Assembly: GCA_003415625.1 (NCBI GenBank)
Contig: PYIU01000008.1
Coordinates: 3,781,001-3,845,000 of the forward strand
Length of the DNA: 64,000 bases
Direction: 5' to 3'
Origin: Aquanectria penicillioides
Taxonomy: Eukaryota > Ascomycota > Sordariomycetes > Hypocreales > Nectriaceae
This document shows positions 34,696-47,760 of this stretch, in pieces; the stretch's first letter is position 1, and every line of letters starts with the position of its first letter. The notes below the pieces were generated by a model. The model did not search any database. It was not told the origin of the DNA and saw nothing but the letters and a program-made list of their open reading frames with translations. The position numbers were made by a program, and so were the translations under genes.

Positions 34696-36786
34696 AAATG
34701 GCCCCAAACTCGAACTTGCCTAGAATCTACGCCAGTCTAATGATTACATTGTTTCTCCATCGATACCCTGGATAGGATATAGTCCAATGAATGGCAGTTT
34801 AGACATGAAGGAGTCTCGCAAAGCGACTATCGACATCATCTCTAGGGTTGTCGCCAAGAAGTAGGATGAGCTGAATAAACCCATGACGACAGGACTACTA
34901 AGCCAACAGGGACGACAAGTATGCCTTCCTTGGCTTATCGGCAGTCGCAACAAGACAAAACGAAGCGCAATTGAGAGGGACAGTCTTCAGAGACGATCTA
35001 GGGCCATATTGTCACTCTATTTGCCCTATCCATAAACACGAAATCCACAAATTAGTTTCTTCCAGTTCCATAGGATACGCTATCCGTGAAATAAAATCCT
35101 GCATTTATACGCATTTTGAAAGGACTACGATCAGACAACGCTATTCTAAGCCCAATATGAAGGTTCTCCTATGCTACTTGCTTCGCTTTAAATCCAAGGG
35201 GGGCGAGTTTAGACTAACCCTACAACAGACAAGGCCTGGGAATTCATGCTACAAGGAGGCCCTTGGCCATAAATTGGAAGAGATTCAGTAGCTCTACTTT
35301 AATATCATTGTCTAAATGCAGATTATGAGCCATCGAAAGCCCAGTTCCCATGAGATATGCCTTTTGGTACAAAAAGTGTCTGTACCCGCGATCCACACAC
35401 AATCGTGCTCCCTGTTGTTTCTCATGGCCCATTATTCGCCTCTTTCGGCCGGATTCACCTTCTTGACTCGCCGTCTGGCGGGAGGACCGATGGGGGAAAT
35501 TGCATGGGCTCATCGACGCCGTCTCAAAGAAAAATTTACATAACATCAAACATTAAGTCTACTGGGAACAATTCGACGGGCCATTGACGGTGGAAAATCC
35601 AGCTTGGCGTTTTTCGTCGCTCCGGATGCGATGTTAGTTATTATCAATAAATTGACAGAGGCGGAATTTACCCATGCTGTCGACTTCAGTGAGGCAGTGA
35701 TTCAGCAAGGTGATGTATCGGAGCGGCAAGAATCCTCTTGGCACTATAGTTAATTGCTCTTTCTAAATGGTCAACAATATTTTGGGGACAAGGAGTTGGG
35801 TAAAAACTTCGTGTAGGACCATAACAATAACTAATGGATTCTTGGTGGATTCTTCCCGCGAGTTTGGGCTGGATTCGAGAGGGACCTGCAGGCTGTAGTA
35901 ATTTTTGGCTATCCATTCATACCAAAAAAAAAAAAAAAAGAAAAGAAAACTACTTCAAGAGGCAATAGGATACAGAGAAATGATTTGAATGTTGAAAATA
36001 ATGTCAGCTAGCCAATGATAGAAAAACACGACTTAGTACAGTACGAAGCAGATAGCATTGACCTGGTGATGGTATATAAATCTCTTGCATTATATTTCAT
36101 TGTATTGTACATCACCCGAATTAAGATGATGAGCTAAACCCAACTAAATCATCTAATAGGGCTAATTTGGTTCTTCTCATCTCAATATTTATAGTGGCTG
36201 CAGGATATCTGCCTCTCGGAACGGTGTAATGATGCGCCCGTATGTCCGCTTCGCCGATCGGAGATGATGCAAACAGACATAAAGACAAACACTCCATAAT
36301 AAGTCCAACCAAACTAACCCTCGTTTAGGCAACACGTACACTTCCTACTCGAGCTCACGAACTAAAGTACATCGCAGCTGTCCTGTGTCGTGTGACTCAT
36401 CCAATAGGACCAACCCAATTCTACATGTGTCTGTCAGAACTTTTGTCAGATGGCTGTGCTACTACCTGATTTGCAGTGAGATGTCATTATTATGATACTA
36501 ATGCCTAGACTAGTTGTATTAGATGGGCGAATGGGCTGCAGGCAAGTGGCCTGTTATACACGTGTCACAATGGAATTTCGCTCCGCCACGTCATGTCAGC
36601 TCGAGGTACAACTGTCATCTTTGTGATATCTTCAGCTTGTCATATAAACTCCAATCTAAATAAACGGGTTTATTGTACGTTCCCTTATACCGTGCATGTA
36701 CAAGATTAGTCTGGATTGAAATGGTATCAAGCGAATAACTCAAACCACGAGTAAATATAACGCAAAGCTGCGTTTGGACCCAAGAC
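34696..36786. other. Long intergenic region, possible unreadable remnants
   Basis: Minus-strand frames at 34744-34953, 35244-35549 and 35686-35916 look mildly protein-like but match no family I know and do not connect. An A16 run lies at 35924-35939. Confidence 0.35.
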
Positions 36787-38058
36787 ATGTCTCGCCTCTT
36801 CAATAAAACCGCGGAAAAAATCCTGTCTATTTTTGGCGTGGTATTGCCAAGGCTCGATGGCGCCGCATTAGATGCAGAGCGGGAGAAATGGATGGAAACC
36901 AGCACTCGCGGTACGCCACAACCTACCTCAACTAGCCTTCCTTCTTGATAATCTCAATGACTAACTTACCCTATTTCACACCTTTGCAGACTCAAATCTT
37001 GCCAACTTTACGAAATGGCTCCTTTGTGGCAGACCCGGCAACAGAGCACCATTAACACAAGCAGAGGGCACAACTTTAGAACGCATCTTTACTGACCACT
37101 GTAACTTCGCGCACTGTAAGCTTCACCTCAGCTTCACTTTTTATTCCTTTATTTATTTTCAATCAATTTTTGCTTACCACTTGGTGCCGCTCAAGGCTGG
37201 GACAAGGCATCACTCGAGGCCTACGCCTCAACGAGGATCCCGAAAGATCAAGATTGTCAAGCCCTTTTCACAGCGTCTATCCCTTATCTATGGAAACTGA
37301 TGGCTCACTTTGCTCAGTGGCCATTCACCACCGCGCCAAAGTCTAGCCTAACATTCTCTGGGTTTGTCCGTGCGATCGCATTCCTCTCCGGCCGGCATCG
37401 CATTATGTTCGTGTACTGGAAACTAGAAGATAGTGCATACGAGCGTACGGAGCGACTCGTACTGGAACAAATATTCCGCGCGTTGTCCACGCTAGCGGAA
37501 CAAGGCTCCGGTTCGGGTCCTGCAGGTGATCCTGAAACTACCACATGGTCGTCGTCATCGTCTCAACGCGATGTGCTTGATGTCTTGAACACAGTCGACC
37601 CGGTCTTAACCGAATTCCACCATCAATTGAGTCGCGACGAGTTAATTCCCTTAGCGAATCGACTATCTCCCCCAGCTCTCCCAGAGCTTTCCAGTCTCAC
37701 TATTTCGGCTGCAGAGCTTGTTCCACTTCTCGAGCTCTTTATCACGCTTCTTCAGCACGCAGGTAAATTTGATAAGACGAGTGGTCCAGGTATCCTTATG
37801 GAAGACCTTAAGACTGTTCAGCAAAATTTGCACAACATTGAGAGTGTATCTTTTGATGTCTTTATAAAGTGGCTAGGCAGTGATATCCTTGGTATCTATG
37901 ATGCTGTCGCGCTGTTGTTCAATACATTCTTAAATCAAAAGAGCTTGATTGATGGCATTATGATTGATCACTATTCTGGAGAGGAGATGGCTTTATACCT
38001 CAACGCGTTGAAGCAGCCGGGGCTTACATGGTGCTATGCCGAGGATCAGGATGAGTGA
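36787..38058 (+). CDS. Conserved-looking hypothetical protein, three exons
   Basis: Exons 36787-36910, 36990-37115 and 37196-38058 join with consensus GTACGC/GTAAGC donors and CAG/AAG acceptors into an unbroken 370-residue protein. It begins MSRLFNKTAEKILSIFGV and is largely helical, with no signal peptide or clear membrane span. A poorly conserved S/T-rich stretch sits near residues 200-215. The arrangement (short N-terminal helix, hydrophobic PYLWKLMAHFAQWPF, then LTFSGFVRAIAFLSGRH) faintly resembles the N-terminal half of fungal TLDc/RTC5-like proteins. No TLDc domain follows, so I do not assign a function. The two matching introns make it a real gene. Confidence 0.75.
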
Positions 38059-38523
38059 TCAAGGCTGTTTCAAAGTTGAGATATTACTCAACTGTCAACC
38101 AAGTTAGATATCAATCAGCGGTAGTTTATCCAAGGTAGGGATAGCTAAAAAAAAAAAAAAACTCGAGTTGCTCAAGCTTTGTTTGTGGATAATTGATTAG
38201 TCTACTACAATGCCAAGCTGCCTCCTGCATCAATGGGTTCCTAAGGCTTTTGTTATACTATTATAGAATAAACAATATGACCGTTATCAGAAGATCTTAG
38301 CTCTAATCCTCACGTAAATTTCATGTGTTTCTAGGGGAGAAGAGAAGCCAAATGTGTTGTGAAAGGAAGAGAGTAAGGGGTCGCGGGGTAAGACCTTTCG
38401 AACGAATACCGAAAAGCACGAGACTGGGCGAAACCCCCAGTACCACCGAGGCAGCATGTGCAGTTGTCTACAAAAAGTTACGTTGAGATCAATTCGAAAC
38501 TCTCCTTTGTACCTCAACATCTT
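38059..38523. other. Intergenic between convergent genes
   Basis: 3' ends of the hypothetical gene and the GH28 gene meet here. An A-rich run lies at about 38146-38161. Confidence 0.45.
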
Positions 38524-39982
38524 CTAAGCGGGGTTATACCCCTTGCTCCAATCAACACAATTCAAATCGAGCAGCTTCGAGTTCATATTTCGGCAGGTTA
38601 CCAGATTGCTTCCGTTGATAGTCCTAATATCGATGTCCTCAGCGACAATGTTCGAGCATGCGGTAGGGCTTGAGCACACTAGGTGAGCAACTATGGGAGA
38701 GAAGGCTCTGTTGGTGCGACCGCGGATATTGCGAAAAGTGATGTCTGAGATATTGAGTTTAGACTGATTGACATGAACGATTAGCATCTAGGGCCATCTC
38801 AGCTCAATTTGATACTTACTGGATGCTTGAAACACTCTTCTTCATCGTCCTGTCCATAGCATTGAGTAATGGTCAGGCCGTAGTCGACATTGTCAAGCCA
38901 CATAGTGTCATAGGTAACGTTGCGAACTTGGCCTCTACCACCACCGCCAACGAGGTTGTCGCTCTTTTTACTAAAGGCATCTGGCCAAACCTTAATCCGG
39001 GCTCCCTCGGAAGAGTTGTACATGGCCACGTTGTGTACGTAAATATTTTCCACGTAGTCAACTCTGTCTGGGTATTGTCCTAAGCTCCCCACAGATACTC
39101 CATGGGTGCCATTGCACCACATATTCTGTACAAGGACGTTGGTACTATTAGGCTTGAAACTAACACAATCTAAATCCATAGTTAGTTTGAAAATTCTGAT
39201 TTGAAATCCAATGTGGACTTACCATCTCCATTTGTGACCGAGGAATTCTGGATGATGATATGATCGGATCGATAAATGTCCCACCCATCGGTGTTTTTCT
39301 CGAAGTTTTCGTTGTTGCTGACAGACCGCATAGAGATATTCGTAAATGTAACATGCGTTGAGTTTACCACAAAGAAATGCCACATGGGTGCTTGCTTCAA
39401 GTTGATATCCGAAATAGTGCTTTCGTGCATGTCAACCGTTGCAAAAAGGACCGGTCGAAGGTCACGCTTGTGCTTGGGGTAGTGGTCCCACCACTTTTGA
39501 CCTTGACCATCGATGACTCCTCCACCAAAGACGTTGATGTCCTTTCCACCAAGTTTGAAGAAGCTAGTGCTATTCTGATAGTTCAGGTCGAACATGTGGC
39601 CCTCTCGCCAGAACTCCATGTTATCTGTAAACTTGATGGAGCCTTGGATGTCGATGTCGATCTGATCTAGACCCATCATGTTAAGGGGTTCCCCAATGAC
39701 ATATGATTGTGTTTTGGGGAAAAGAACATGGCCACCACCGTTACAGTCCCTAATGGCCTTGTTAATAAACTTGGAGTCGTCTGTTTTACCATCATTGTTA
39801 CTCTCAACCACACAAGTACGGTTTCTATCAGACGAGCCCTGTGCAGCCATAGGCCGACTGGATCTTAGGCTTGTCAAGAAAGATTCTGATACTGTTGTAG
39901 CTGATATGTGGGAAGCCCACAACGCCACTAGAGCAAGTAGAGGTATATTTATTGGAACCATCTTGTTGAATTGAGGAAGCAT
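38524..39982 (-). CDS. Secreted exo-polygalacturonase, glycoside hydrolase family 28
   Basis: Exons 39982-39223, 39169-38820 and 38763-38524 (GTAAGT donors; TAG and CAG acceptors) give 449 unbroken residues. The N-terminus, from Met1 or Met8, is a signal peptide ([17 protein letters not shown]). All GH28 catalytic landmarks are present: NTDGWD (230-235), the DD pair split by intron 1 (253-254), [10 protein letters not shown] (His 276) and RIK (311-313). The NxWCNGTHG environment and the long N-terminus match fungal exo-polygalacturonases of the PgaX type rather than endo-enzymes. It releases galacturonic acid from the non-reducing ends of pectin outside the cell, complementing the PL9 lyase. 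Confidence 0.94.
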
Positions 39983-40020
39983 GTCTGAAACATAGGTATG
40001 GAATTACAGGAAGACTGATT

Positions 40021-40031
40021 CCTTATATACC
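40021..40031 (-). promoter_or_regulatory. TATA-like box of the GH28 gene
   Basis: ggtatataagg on the minus strand, about 40 bp upstream of the GH28 start codon. Confidence 0.5.
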
Positions 40032-42600
40032 TTCAGCAGAAAAGTACATAAATCATGTTCTGGTACACTCAAGACCCTCAGCAAAAGCTCCTAGCCTCGA
40101 ATTTGGACGGGAAATGTCTCTCCGAATTTTCGGCTGTGGGTTTTGCGTCCATCCAAACTTCCCCGCATCTCGCTCCACAGTGATGCTCAAGACGGCAAGA
40201 ATCGCAAGGAATGGTGAGACAATCCGAACTCCGCTAATGTGATACGTATTTCATGGAACGTCCAAGACGCAAATGTTGGGCGATGGCGGGGTTGAGCAGG
40301 CCACGGAGGCTCGGAAAATAGACGGATAAGTCCATACACATAGCCGAGGTATTTAACAACATTGAGATATCCGATGCCAAGTCTTAGTGATCTGCATGCG
40401 ATCAGTCCAGTTTCCGAAAATGGAGCTGAAACAACCATAAGCAAGTGCTAGGGAGCCATTAAAGTTTCTCAAGCATGGCTACCTAACTGGTGGGAAATTG
40501 TTTCCTTGCATTGCATTTGGACCACGGCTAGTATGGGCTGCCACCTGGCTCGCGCACTTGTCTAATGAATGAGACGTGTGAGCGGATGTTCAAGGCCTAT
40601 GAACTCGCAACCGTTGAGTTCTGTGTCTTTTTTTTTCAGTTTCCATTGTCTCATTCATTTAAACGATGACGGCAGTGGACACAAAGAGTCTGGACCGAAA
40701 AAGGTTCAAATACATGGATTGAGTGATGTTGGCCTAGTCACAGCGTTTTCTGTCTCTAAAGATTGGCTCTCCTGGTTAATTTGGACGTCCCTCAGGAATT
40801 TATTATTACTTCATGTCCTTACTTTTAAGTGAATTTACACGAACAGTTGCTATAGGGTAGGTAGATGGTAGTGTTCTAGATGTTTCTAGAACAGTGAGAA
40901 GGCCATTAAATTTTCCACATAAATAAAACCTCACACTAGTTATTCGCTCTTGATGAAGTCAATTTATGAACTAACTTTTGGGTAAACTGTTTTCTCAAAT
41001 ATATATTCACGACAAATGGCATATCTAAGTGCATAATCTCAGCGAGTTGCTGTAGCATTCTCTGTAATGAGGTCCTGTCCAGTACCGGTAGTGTGGGGCT
41101 CCCACCTTTATTGGTAAGATCACTTAATCGCTCGCTGCCGATAAGGCCAGCCCACAACAATTCCGACTCATCCCCATCCCTTTCCTCTAAATCATACAGT
41201 CATTGTGTTTAATTGCGCTAGGAGATTTATGTGGCGATCTCAAATACCCTTATCTCGTTAGATGACTAACATGACATCTAAACAGAGGTGGGAAACCTGG
41301 CCGGGTTTGGATCACTATCATTACAACATCTTGATTTAAGACCTTGAGAATAATGCTGGAGCTGGTTAGCCGCCCGTCTGGGAAGATGGCTCTGTCAGTA
41401 TACATATCTCCAATAAGTGGTCTTATCGTGGTTTACCACCCGGATGACAATACCGTTTATTGGTGGGCCTATTAGTAGGCAGGAGGATGAATGCGATAGG
41501 TCTGGAAAGTTTAGACTAGCATTATGTGATTTTCGCCTGTAAGGTCCTAAGTATGGCCATCTAGCTTGTGATCTTTCGGGTGGAATTATCGAAATTCAAC
41601 ACTTGGTTGAAGGAAATCATTTGCTAGCCAGGCGAATCATACACAAAGATAGCGACAACTCGTCAAAAAAAAGTATTCCTTTATTCTTAGCAGCAATTGA
41701 TATAGCTGAGTCTCACATTAATGATCTAATTGATTAGCTCGAATTGACGATTAACTAGAATCTCACAGTTAGGAGGCCGAGCTGAACACGTTCTTGGATG
41801 TTCCTTTGGCCTTCAATTTATTCGTTTACAATCCAGCTGATGCAGCTGATGCAGCTCTGCCTTGATACATATTGAGGTATAATTGGGGACCGATTTATAC
41901 TCAATTCTTGGTGACCTACCGACCCGATCGAGGAGATTGGGGGATGTAGAGTACCGGTAGGTCAGGATCGGTAACGGCCATTTTTGTACACGTGAGATAA
42001 CCCTGGACATAGAGTTATGATATGGCCTTGCTCTGAGCCAATGACATATGTACATTCTGGCACCGAATCCGGAGAGAAATTATCCAGAACACTTGTGAAC
42101 ATATATATATACCATGTGACATCAAAAAGGTCTCTAATAAAACAAAGTTTCATTATCATAACTCACTCTCATTCGTGCGATGTCTTATCATATAATCACC
42201 CTAGCCGTATCTAAGGAGGGTTCAATGTAACAGTGCATGCCCCAGTGTTTGCCTCAGATCAGGGCTCAATACAACATCAGGGAGTGAGAGGGTCAGCCCA
42301 GACTATCGTCAGAAGAATCATAGGGATTTTGACCTGCCCTTCATCAATGCGACAAAATCCTTGCGATTTAAACGCGCCTCACGGAGCCTGTCGGCAGCTT
42401 GATCGCGCCATTTCACATGTAAGTCGAGGTTCTAAGTGGGTCTCTACCTCGGTACCACACTACCATAGGCAGAAGCTGTTATTTTGGTTCAGCTGTCCTA
42501 CCCTAGGTATTTCAGGAAAATCGCTCCGAGTTTTTGTTTCCTCTAACAATAGTGACATTAAGGTGCACATTACAGCTCAAGCTACATCAGAGATTTCAAC
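40032..42600. other. Long intergenic region, no gene recognised
   Basis: About 2.6 kb with short unrelated open frames only (for example 40569-40832 and 42233-42604). The right part is the promoter region of the esterase gene. A short ctgatgcag duplication lies at about 41836-41852. Confidence 0.4.
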
Positions 42601-43945
42601 ATGAATCTCCCGAAGCAACACCAAGTCCGCGTCCTACCCCTGTTGCAGAAACTTGACCTCATTCCAGCAATATTTTCTTTATGTACGCCCAGCCTTCTCA
42701 TTTATTCGATTTGAGCCCTGATGTTTCTAGTCGCCACTTTTGTCTACGCATTGATTACAGGTATCTTTCTTCAACGTTCAGGCACGAGGACTTATCGACA
42801 CCACATCGTCAATGTAGTAGTGAAGAAGGTATGTCTAGTTAGTAAATTTTGTGATTGAAGGTTAATTCGTCATCAAGCTTGTGTCTCGATTCTCCTCGCT
42901 ACAGCTACAGTTAGTCTCATCCTCCATTATTACGGCCATCACTAAATTTTCTTGTTAGATACATCAGCCCGACATTCAACCAGATTTATCTCGACTTCTG
43001 CAAGTCCAACGGCCTTATCCCGCAATTTACGACAACCTCCTCTGGCGGTTCTGGTTTCTGGATTGGTGAAAAGTCTGCTAGATATGTAATCATCAACCTT
43101 CATGGTAAGAAGGCCCCCAAGTTGTAAGATTCCTGTACCTAAACAATGATTCAGGGGGCGGGTTCGCCATAGATGGGATCTCCTCCCACCTGCGTGTTTG
43201 GTTTGACATCCAGAAGCACCTTCACAGAAGCGGGCTGAGCACGGCTCTATTCTATCCAACTTACACCCTGACGCCTCATGCAGCATACCCCACACAGCTG
43301 ATGGAGGCTGTAGAGGCGCTGAGATATGTATTGGAGGACGAGCGTCGAAAGCCGGAGGACGTGATTCTAGCCGGGGATTCAGCTGGTGCAAACCTTTGCG
43401 TCGCTATCCTATCACACCTGATGCACCCATCGGATCATGTCAAGCCGCTTCGTATCTCAGGCCCTCTCAAGGGTATGGTCCTCATGTCTCCATGGCTATC
43501 CTTCGATACCACCTATCCGAGTATGGAGAGGAATTATGACTTAGACATTGACGATCCCGAGAATTTGGAAACCATGGCCAAGGATTATCTCCTCGGTAGA
43601 AAAAGCGATCACTACATCGAGGCTGTCGGTGCGCCTGTTTGTTGGTGGGAGCACTCCCCGTTAGAAGTTACATTGCTTGTTGCTGGGACAGATGAAGTGT
43701 TTGTAGATTCGCAGCAAGAGTGGGCAAGCAAATTCAAGGCGCGTTGTTCGGAACTCCGTTGACAGATCGATTGCTAACTTTAATATCAGAGCGCAGGTAA
43801 TAAGATTGATGTTGTGTTTGCTCAGGATGAATGTCATATCGCTCCGCTTATCTGGGCTGAAGTTGGAGACAAACATGAAACAATCCAATGTGCTGAAATC
43901 AAGAGATGGCTGAAGCAGGCCCTGTCAGTCGATGAGGGTTTATGA
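42601..43945 (+). CDS. Alpha/beta-hydrolase, steryl-acetyl-hydrolase/HSL-like esterase
   Basis: Six exons (42601-42682, 42731-42828, 42878-42909, 42959-43104, 43155-43742, 43797-43945) join in phase to an unbroken 364-residue protein. An N-terminal hydrophobic segment (FATFVYALITGIFL) looks like a membrane anchor. The oxyanion-hole HGGG is at about 119-122, split by an intron. The nucleophile elbow is GDSAGAN with Ser at about 195, the acid is GTDEVF (Asp about 299) and the base is DECH (His about 329). The layout matches the fungal Say1/Mug180-like group, which deacetylate sterols or hydrolyse xenobiotic esters at the ER. The last intron (GTTGTT donor) is the least certain, but without it the His is lost. 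Confidence 0.85.
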
Positions 43946-44099
43946 AAGTAAAAAAAAACATGTCAACATGGTTTCAGCACAATGTCAAGGAAGGTCAGTA
44001 TGTCGCTAAGTTGGCGATAACTAGCCGCAATGGTAATGATTTAGCCTTTGAATCGTCTCATGTTCAGTTCAAGGACTAGGTTTGGCTGCCTAATACCAG

Positions 44100-45640
44100 A
44101 TAGCCTCCGTAATTGTTTCGTATGCCGTTCTTGAAGCGTCCTTACCTGTGACGATTGGAACTTGCAGGACAATACGCTTGTATGTTCTCATGCTTGGAAC
44201 TCCATTGTCTTGGACCTCAAGAATCAAGTGTAAGACCTGACTGTTTTCAAGGGCCTCTTCTGTAAGAATATTAACGGCCCACAGCTGCGCCAGAGGTATT
44301 TGAACTCGAACTGAAGCACCGCTTGGCTCATCTGTGTTGGTGGGTTTGAACTAGACGTCCGGAACACTGAACTTCGTTCTTAATTTTCGTTGGCTCCTTG
44401 TAATGAACCAACGAAACAGGAGCTCGTCCCCATCGTGATCATAGCTTCTCGAAGCATCCAGCGTATCTATTAGTCTGCCTCAGCCTCGAGATAAAGATCC
44501 TCTGGCCCTGGCGTGCTTACATTTACAACGACAACTGGAGCGTGATTTGCCTTTGAGCGATCATTGCTTAAAGTCCACTGCTTGCGGCAAAGTCATCTAG
44601 ATACGTATCTCTCCAACGCTAAAGGGCTGCATGTTTGGAGAAACCTTTGTGTCATTTACTCCGACCACCTCGTCCTTATCATCTCCATAGTGCCTAGCCG
44701 AGCCTCCCGGATCAAAGAGCCCATAGCAGCCGCCCCAGCTACCCCGGTGCAGGTAGTCTCGAGACCCAAGGCCGTTTTGGATGAGGTACAGGAAGGTCGG
44801 TGTCGCCCTCCACAATGAAGCAGTAGTCCGGGTAGACGCCACCGCAAGGTCCCGGCTGGATGTGCTCTTTGAGCCTCTCCTTGGTAATCTTGGTCTTGTC
44901 CGGAGCACCACTATCTATAAAGGCGATGATGTCTCCTGAAATTCCAGTCCAAATTGCCATTGGGTATTCTTTCCAATCATGGATCGAACAAATGTAGAAG
45001 ATATCTGGGAACTTGAGCCTGATACAGTGGCTGGTATCCTTCTGAGCACTGGTGGCATATGCGCGGAGCTTGGAGCGAAACTTTGCAGTTGCAATGTCTG
45101 ATCTCGAACTCTGGACATGTTGAAGAGCTTGTTCGAGAAATTTAGCGCCACCCCAGCGGAGGATCCACAGCGCATCGTTTGAAGCGTCAACGCGATCGAT
45201 AAGTAACCGTGTGCCTTCGCTAAGTCCAGTCCCGGGTCCCAGGGCCTCTTTTTCATAGACTGCAGGGCCGGGTTTGACAATGGATTGTAGTTCGTTGGTG
45301 CCTGGATGTTGGTTTTCGGGATGCAGCATGGATGTTGAGGTTGTCAACAACCTTGGAGTAGGCATCGAGAATTTCATTGAGATCATCAGGGTGAACGTTG
45401 TTCATCATCCAACACGAAGTGCAAGCCACAAGACGTTGGATGTCAAATCCGTTTCCATCGAGGAGAAACTTGACGAGAGACTCAGCATCGTCGGCCTCAT
45501 TAGATATATCAGAGATGACGAAAAACCCGTGGTTTGCTGGTGCAACGTCTCAAGCCAGTTTGGTCCGCCATTGCGATGATTCCTGGAGAGCAAGGAATAA
45601 GGCCTGTACTAGGATCTGTCCAGATACGAGAATGGGAATA
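44100..45640 (-). pseudogene. DUF1593 (nucleoside-hydrolase-like, secreted) pseudogene
   Basis: Minus-strand pieces in order spell the fungal/bacterial DUF1593 protein. VISDISNEADDAESLVKFLL (acidic metal-site-like motif, about 45510) is followed by GIV-type core residues, LWILRWGGAKFLEQAL, FPDIFYI, MAIWTGISGD, YPDYCFIVEGDT and SWGGCYGLFDP. The tail has APVVVVN, LDASRSYDHDGDELLFRW and LWAVNILTE-LENSQVLHLILEVQDNG. A TGA precedes the first motif (about 45580), a frameshift falls in HAHPENQHPGT (about 45325), and several more stops and shifts lie in the C-terminal third (44280-44640). The family is thought to act on carbohydrate-related substrates outside the cell. Inactive here. Confidence 0.82.
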
Positions 45641-46573
45641 TTTGATATATCTTTGATTTGTAGATTATTATACCAGACTGAGAGTTCTTTCGGAACATGG
45701 AGGTGGGAGACCGTTTGGTGGGGCCGGTTTTTCAAGCAGGTATTCCGAACGCGAAACTTCCTCATTCAAACATGTTATTAGTTGAAACATAAATACTACT
45801 GGGGGCCGTTGGAAACACACCACTGACTAACTTTGTTATCATGTGATCATACGTTCTATGCTATGATTTTAGTACATGACATTATTTTCCTCAGTGGACA
45901 CCATATCAGGAGGTTCGGGCTATTCACGACCTAGGCCGCAAGACCCTTGTGTTAAGCGGTGACAAAAGACGGAATCGCTTGCGCAGAGCAAGTATCCAAA
46001 TAAGAAAGGAGAGGCTGGAGGCTAAGAGGCTATTGCAAGCCACTTTTAAAGAATCTTCTTTGCTCATTCACGATACCGTTTCGACGTACCTCTCAACAAG
46101 CTGCTTCACCAACTCAGCCAACGTCTTCTCCGCGTACCCCGACGAATATCGACATTTCACTGCTGTCGAGTCCACAAGAGCGTCTTTGAAATAATGGTCA
46201 CCTCATGCCGAGAAAGCGAACCGAAACTAGCCGACTCGTACGACAAGATCCTGTGCAATAAACTTCATCTCCATGACTCAAACTCCGCTACCTGCAACCG
46301 ACGGAAATAGGATAGAACCCATCGGGAGATGATCGTCAAATGCAGCAGTTGGTCTAAGTACGACCAGCTCGGTCGCGGAGGCGTCCATTAAGAGAGGAAG
46401 AATAGACAAACCCATCTATGCTGCTCCGATGGTCACCAGAATGATTAGATCACTAGATAGAAGTTAGATCTGCACTTACAATTACGACAGCATGAGATTA
46501 AATCACATGTTGCATTTTTATTTCCTTTATCAAAGCTTGTAACCTAAAATTGATTCTAAACTGTTGATGCTGT
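45641..46573. other. Intergenic, one unexplained basic frame
   Basis: A plus-strand frame at 45949-46194 (81 codons, Lys/Arg-rich start) has no recognised homologue and may be chance or debris. Otherwise nothing is seen. Confidence 0.35.
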
Positions 46574-47645
46574 CTAGGCCGCCATACGCTCAACACGACG
46601 TTGCAGGACCTTGACCAAATCGATCCCAATCCTGGTAGATTCATCCAGGCTCTCATTCGGCAATCCAAGCAGCTCATTCTGCGCCTTGGCCGAGATGTCA
46701 TTCGGATCATCCGGGTAAAACGCCCTCGCGTATAGTAGCTTGCTAAAACCAGCCATGTTCCCACCTTTAACTTGTGCCAAGCCATCCTCGTATCGCTTCT
46801 TGGTGGCCTCATGGGTCACTGTCCAGTCGGCGTCAGTGGTGCCCGTGACGCGCTTGACGCTCTCAAATATGTCGTTTTGAGTTACTATAAAGCTTTTGAC
46901 ATACACGGCCTTGTTGAGAAATCCCGATAGAGTGAGGCTTTTGTCATTTTCGTCGTCGGGAAGCTCCTTGAGGCTCAATACCTTGGCCACGGCTCGCCCA
47001 ACCTGCGACAAGGTTGACGTCGAGTTTTGGGTGTTACCGTCATCGTACATTGTGATGGAACGCTTGTCGAAGTCGAACCCGAAGCGGGCCTCGCCTCCTG
47101 CCAGGCTATAATCGTACCAAAATCCACAACACACAGTAACCCACTGCATTCCGAGTCTCTCAATTTCATCCCTGTGGGCTATAGCGACAGGTCCCAACAA
47201 TGTCTCCTCGCCAAGTTTAATGTTGTCAATGTCGCCGCCATAACCGTTGGGCATGACGTAAGGAACGCCAGCCTTGGCGGCCGCCTCTACAAGCTTGCTG
47301 TGGGTGTCCCGGGGCGCAGTGGGAGCCATGGTGATGATGAAAAATTGCTGGTCCTTGAGGGCGGCGATAATGGTGGCCTCGTCGTCGTAGTCGACAGGGG
47401 CTACGATGACGCCCTCAGGTAGTTTGTTGCTGCTATCTTTTCGGGTGAGGGCCTTGACTGAGTGTTTTCCGGTTTTAAGGAGGGCAGCAGTAATGTGAAA
47501 TCCAATGGTGCCTCCGGCCTAGATAGATAAGTTAATATTATTTTCAATTGTGTACCTGGTGTTGAGGGTCACTCACCCCGACAATTGCGACTCTCTCGAT
47601 AACGTTTTTGAGGCCGACAGGCCGATTTTTGGCGTACCTGGTCAT
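46574..47645 (-). CDS. NmrA-like / isoflavone-reductase-like NAD(P)-binding protein
   Basis: Exons 47645-47577 and 47518-46574 with a 58-nt phase-0 intron (GTGAGT...TAG) give 337 unbroken residues. The intron splits the dinucleotide-binding motif: VAIVG joins GAGGTIGFHI (Gly 23, 25/26, 29). The downstream features AALLKTGKHSVKALTR, VDYDDEATIIAALKDQQFFI and the PYVMPNGYGGD loop fit the atypical short-chain dehydrogenases of the NmrA/PCBER/IFR group. It is cytosolic and either reduces small aromatic or isoprenoid substrates with NADPH or senses NAD(P). Several homologues sit in metabolite clusters, but this one has no obvious partner beyond the Zn2Cys6 gene 1.3 kb away. Confidence 0.9.
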
Positions 47646-47752
47646 TTTGGCTACTTTTTAATGAGATGTGATGATAATTGAAGGATATGAATTGCTGCGA
47701 ATATGGTCAAACCTGATCAGGTATTGTCCCTGAAGGGGGGATTGTCCGCCCA

Positions 47753-47760
47753 TTTATATA
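47753..47760 (-). promoter_or_regulatory. TATA-like box of the NmrA-like gene
   Basis: tatataaa on the minus strand, about 110 bp upstream of the start codon. Confidence 0.4.

Noticed and set aside
42233..42604. 123-codon plus-strand frame upstream of the esterase
   Set aside because: Overlaps the esterase start in another frame, no domain.
47027..47422. 131-codon plus-strand frame
   Set aside because: Antisense of the NmrA-like gene.
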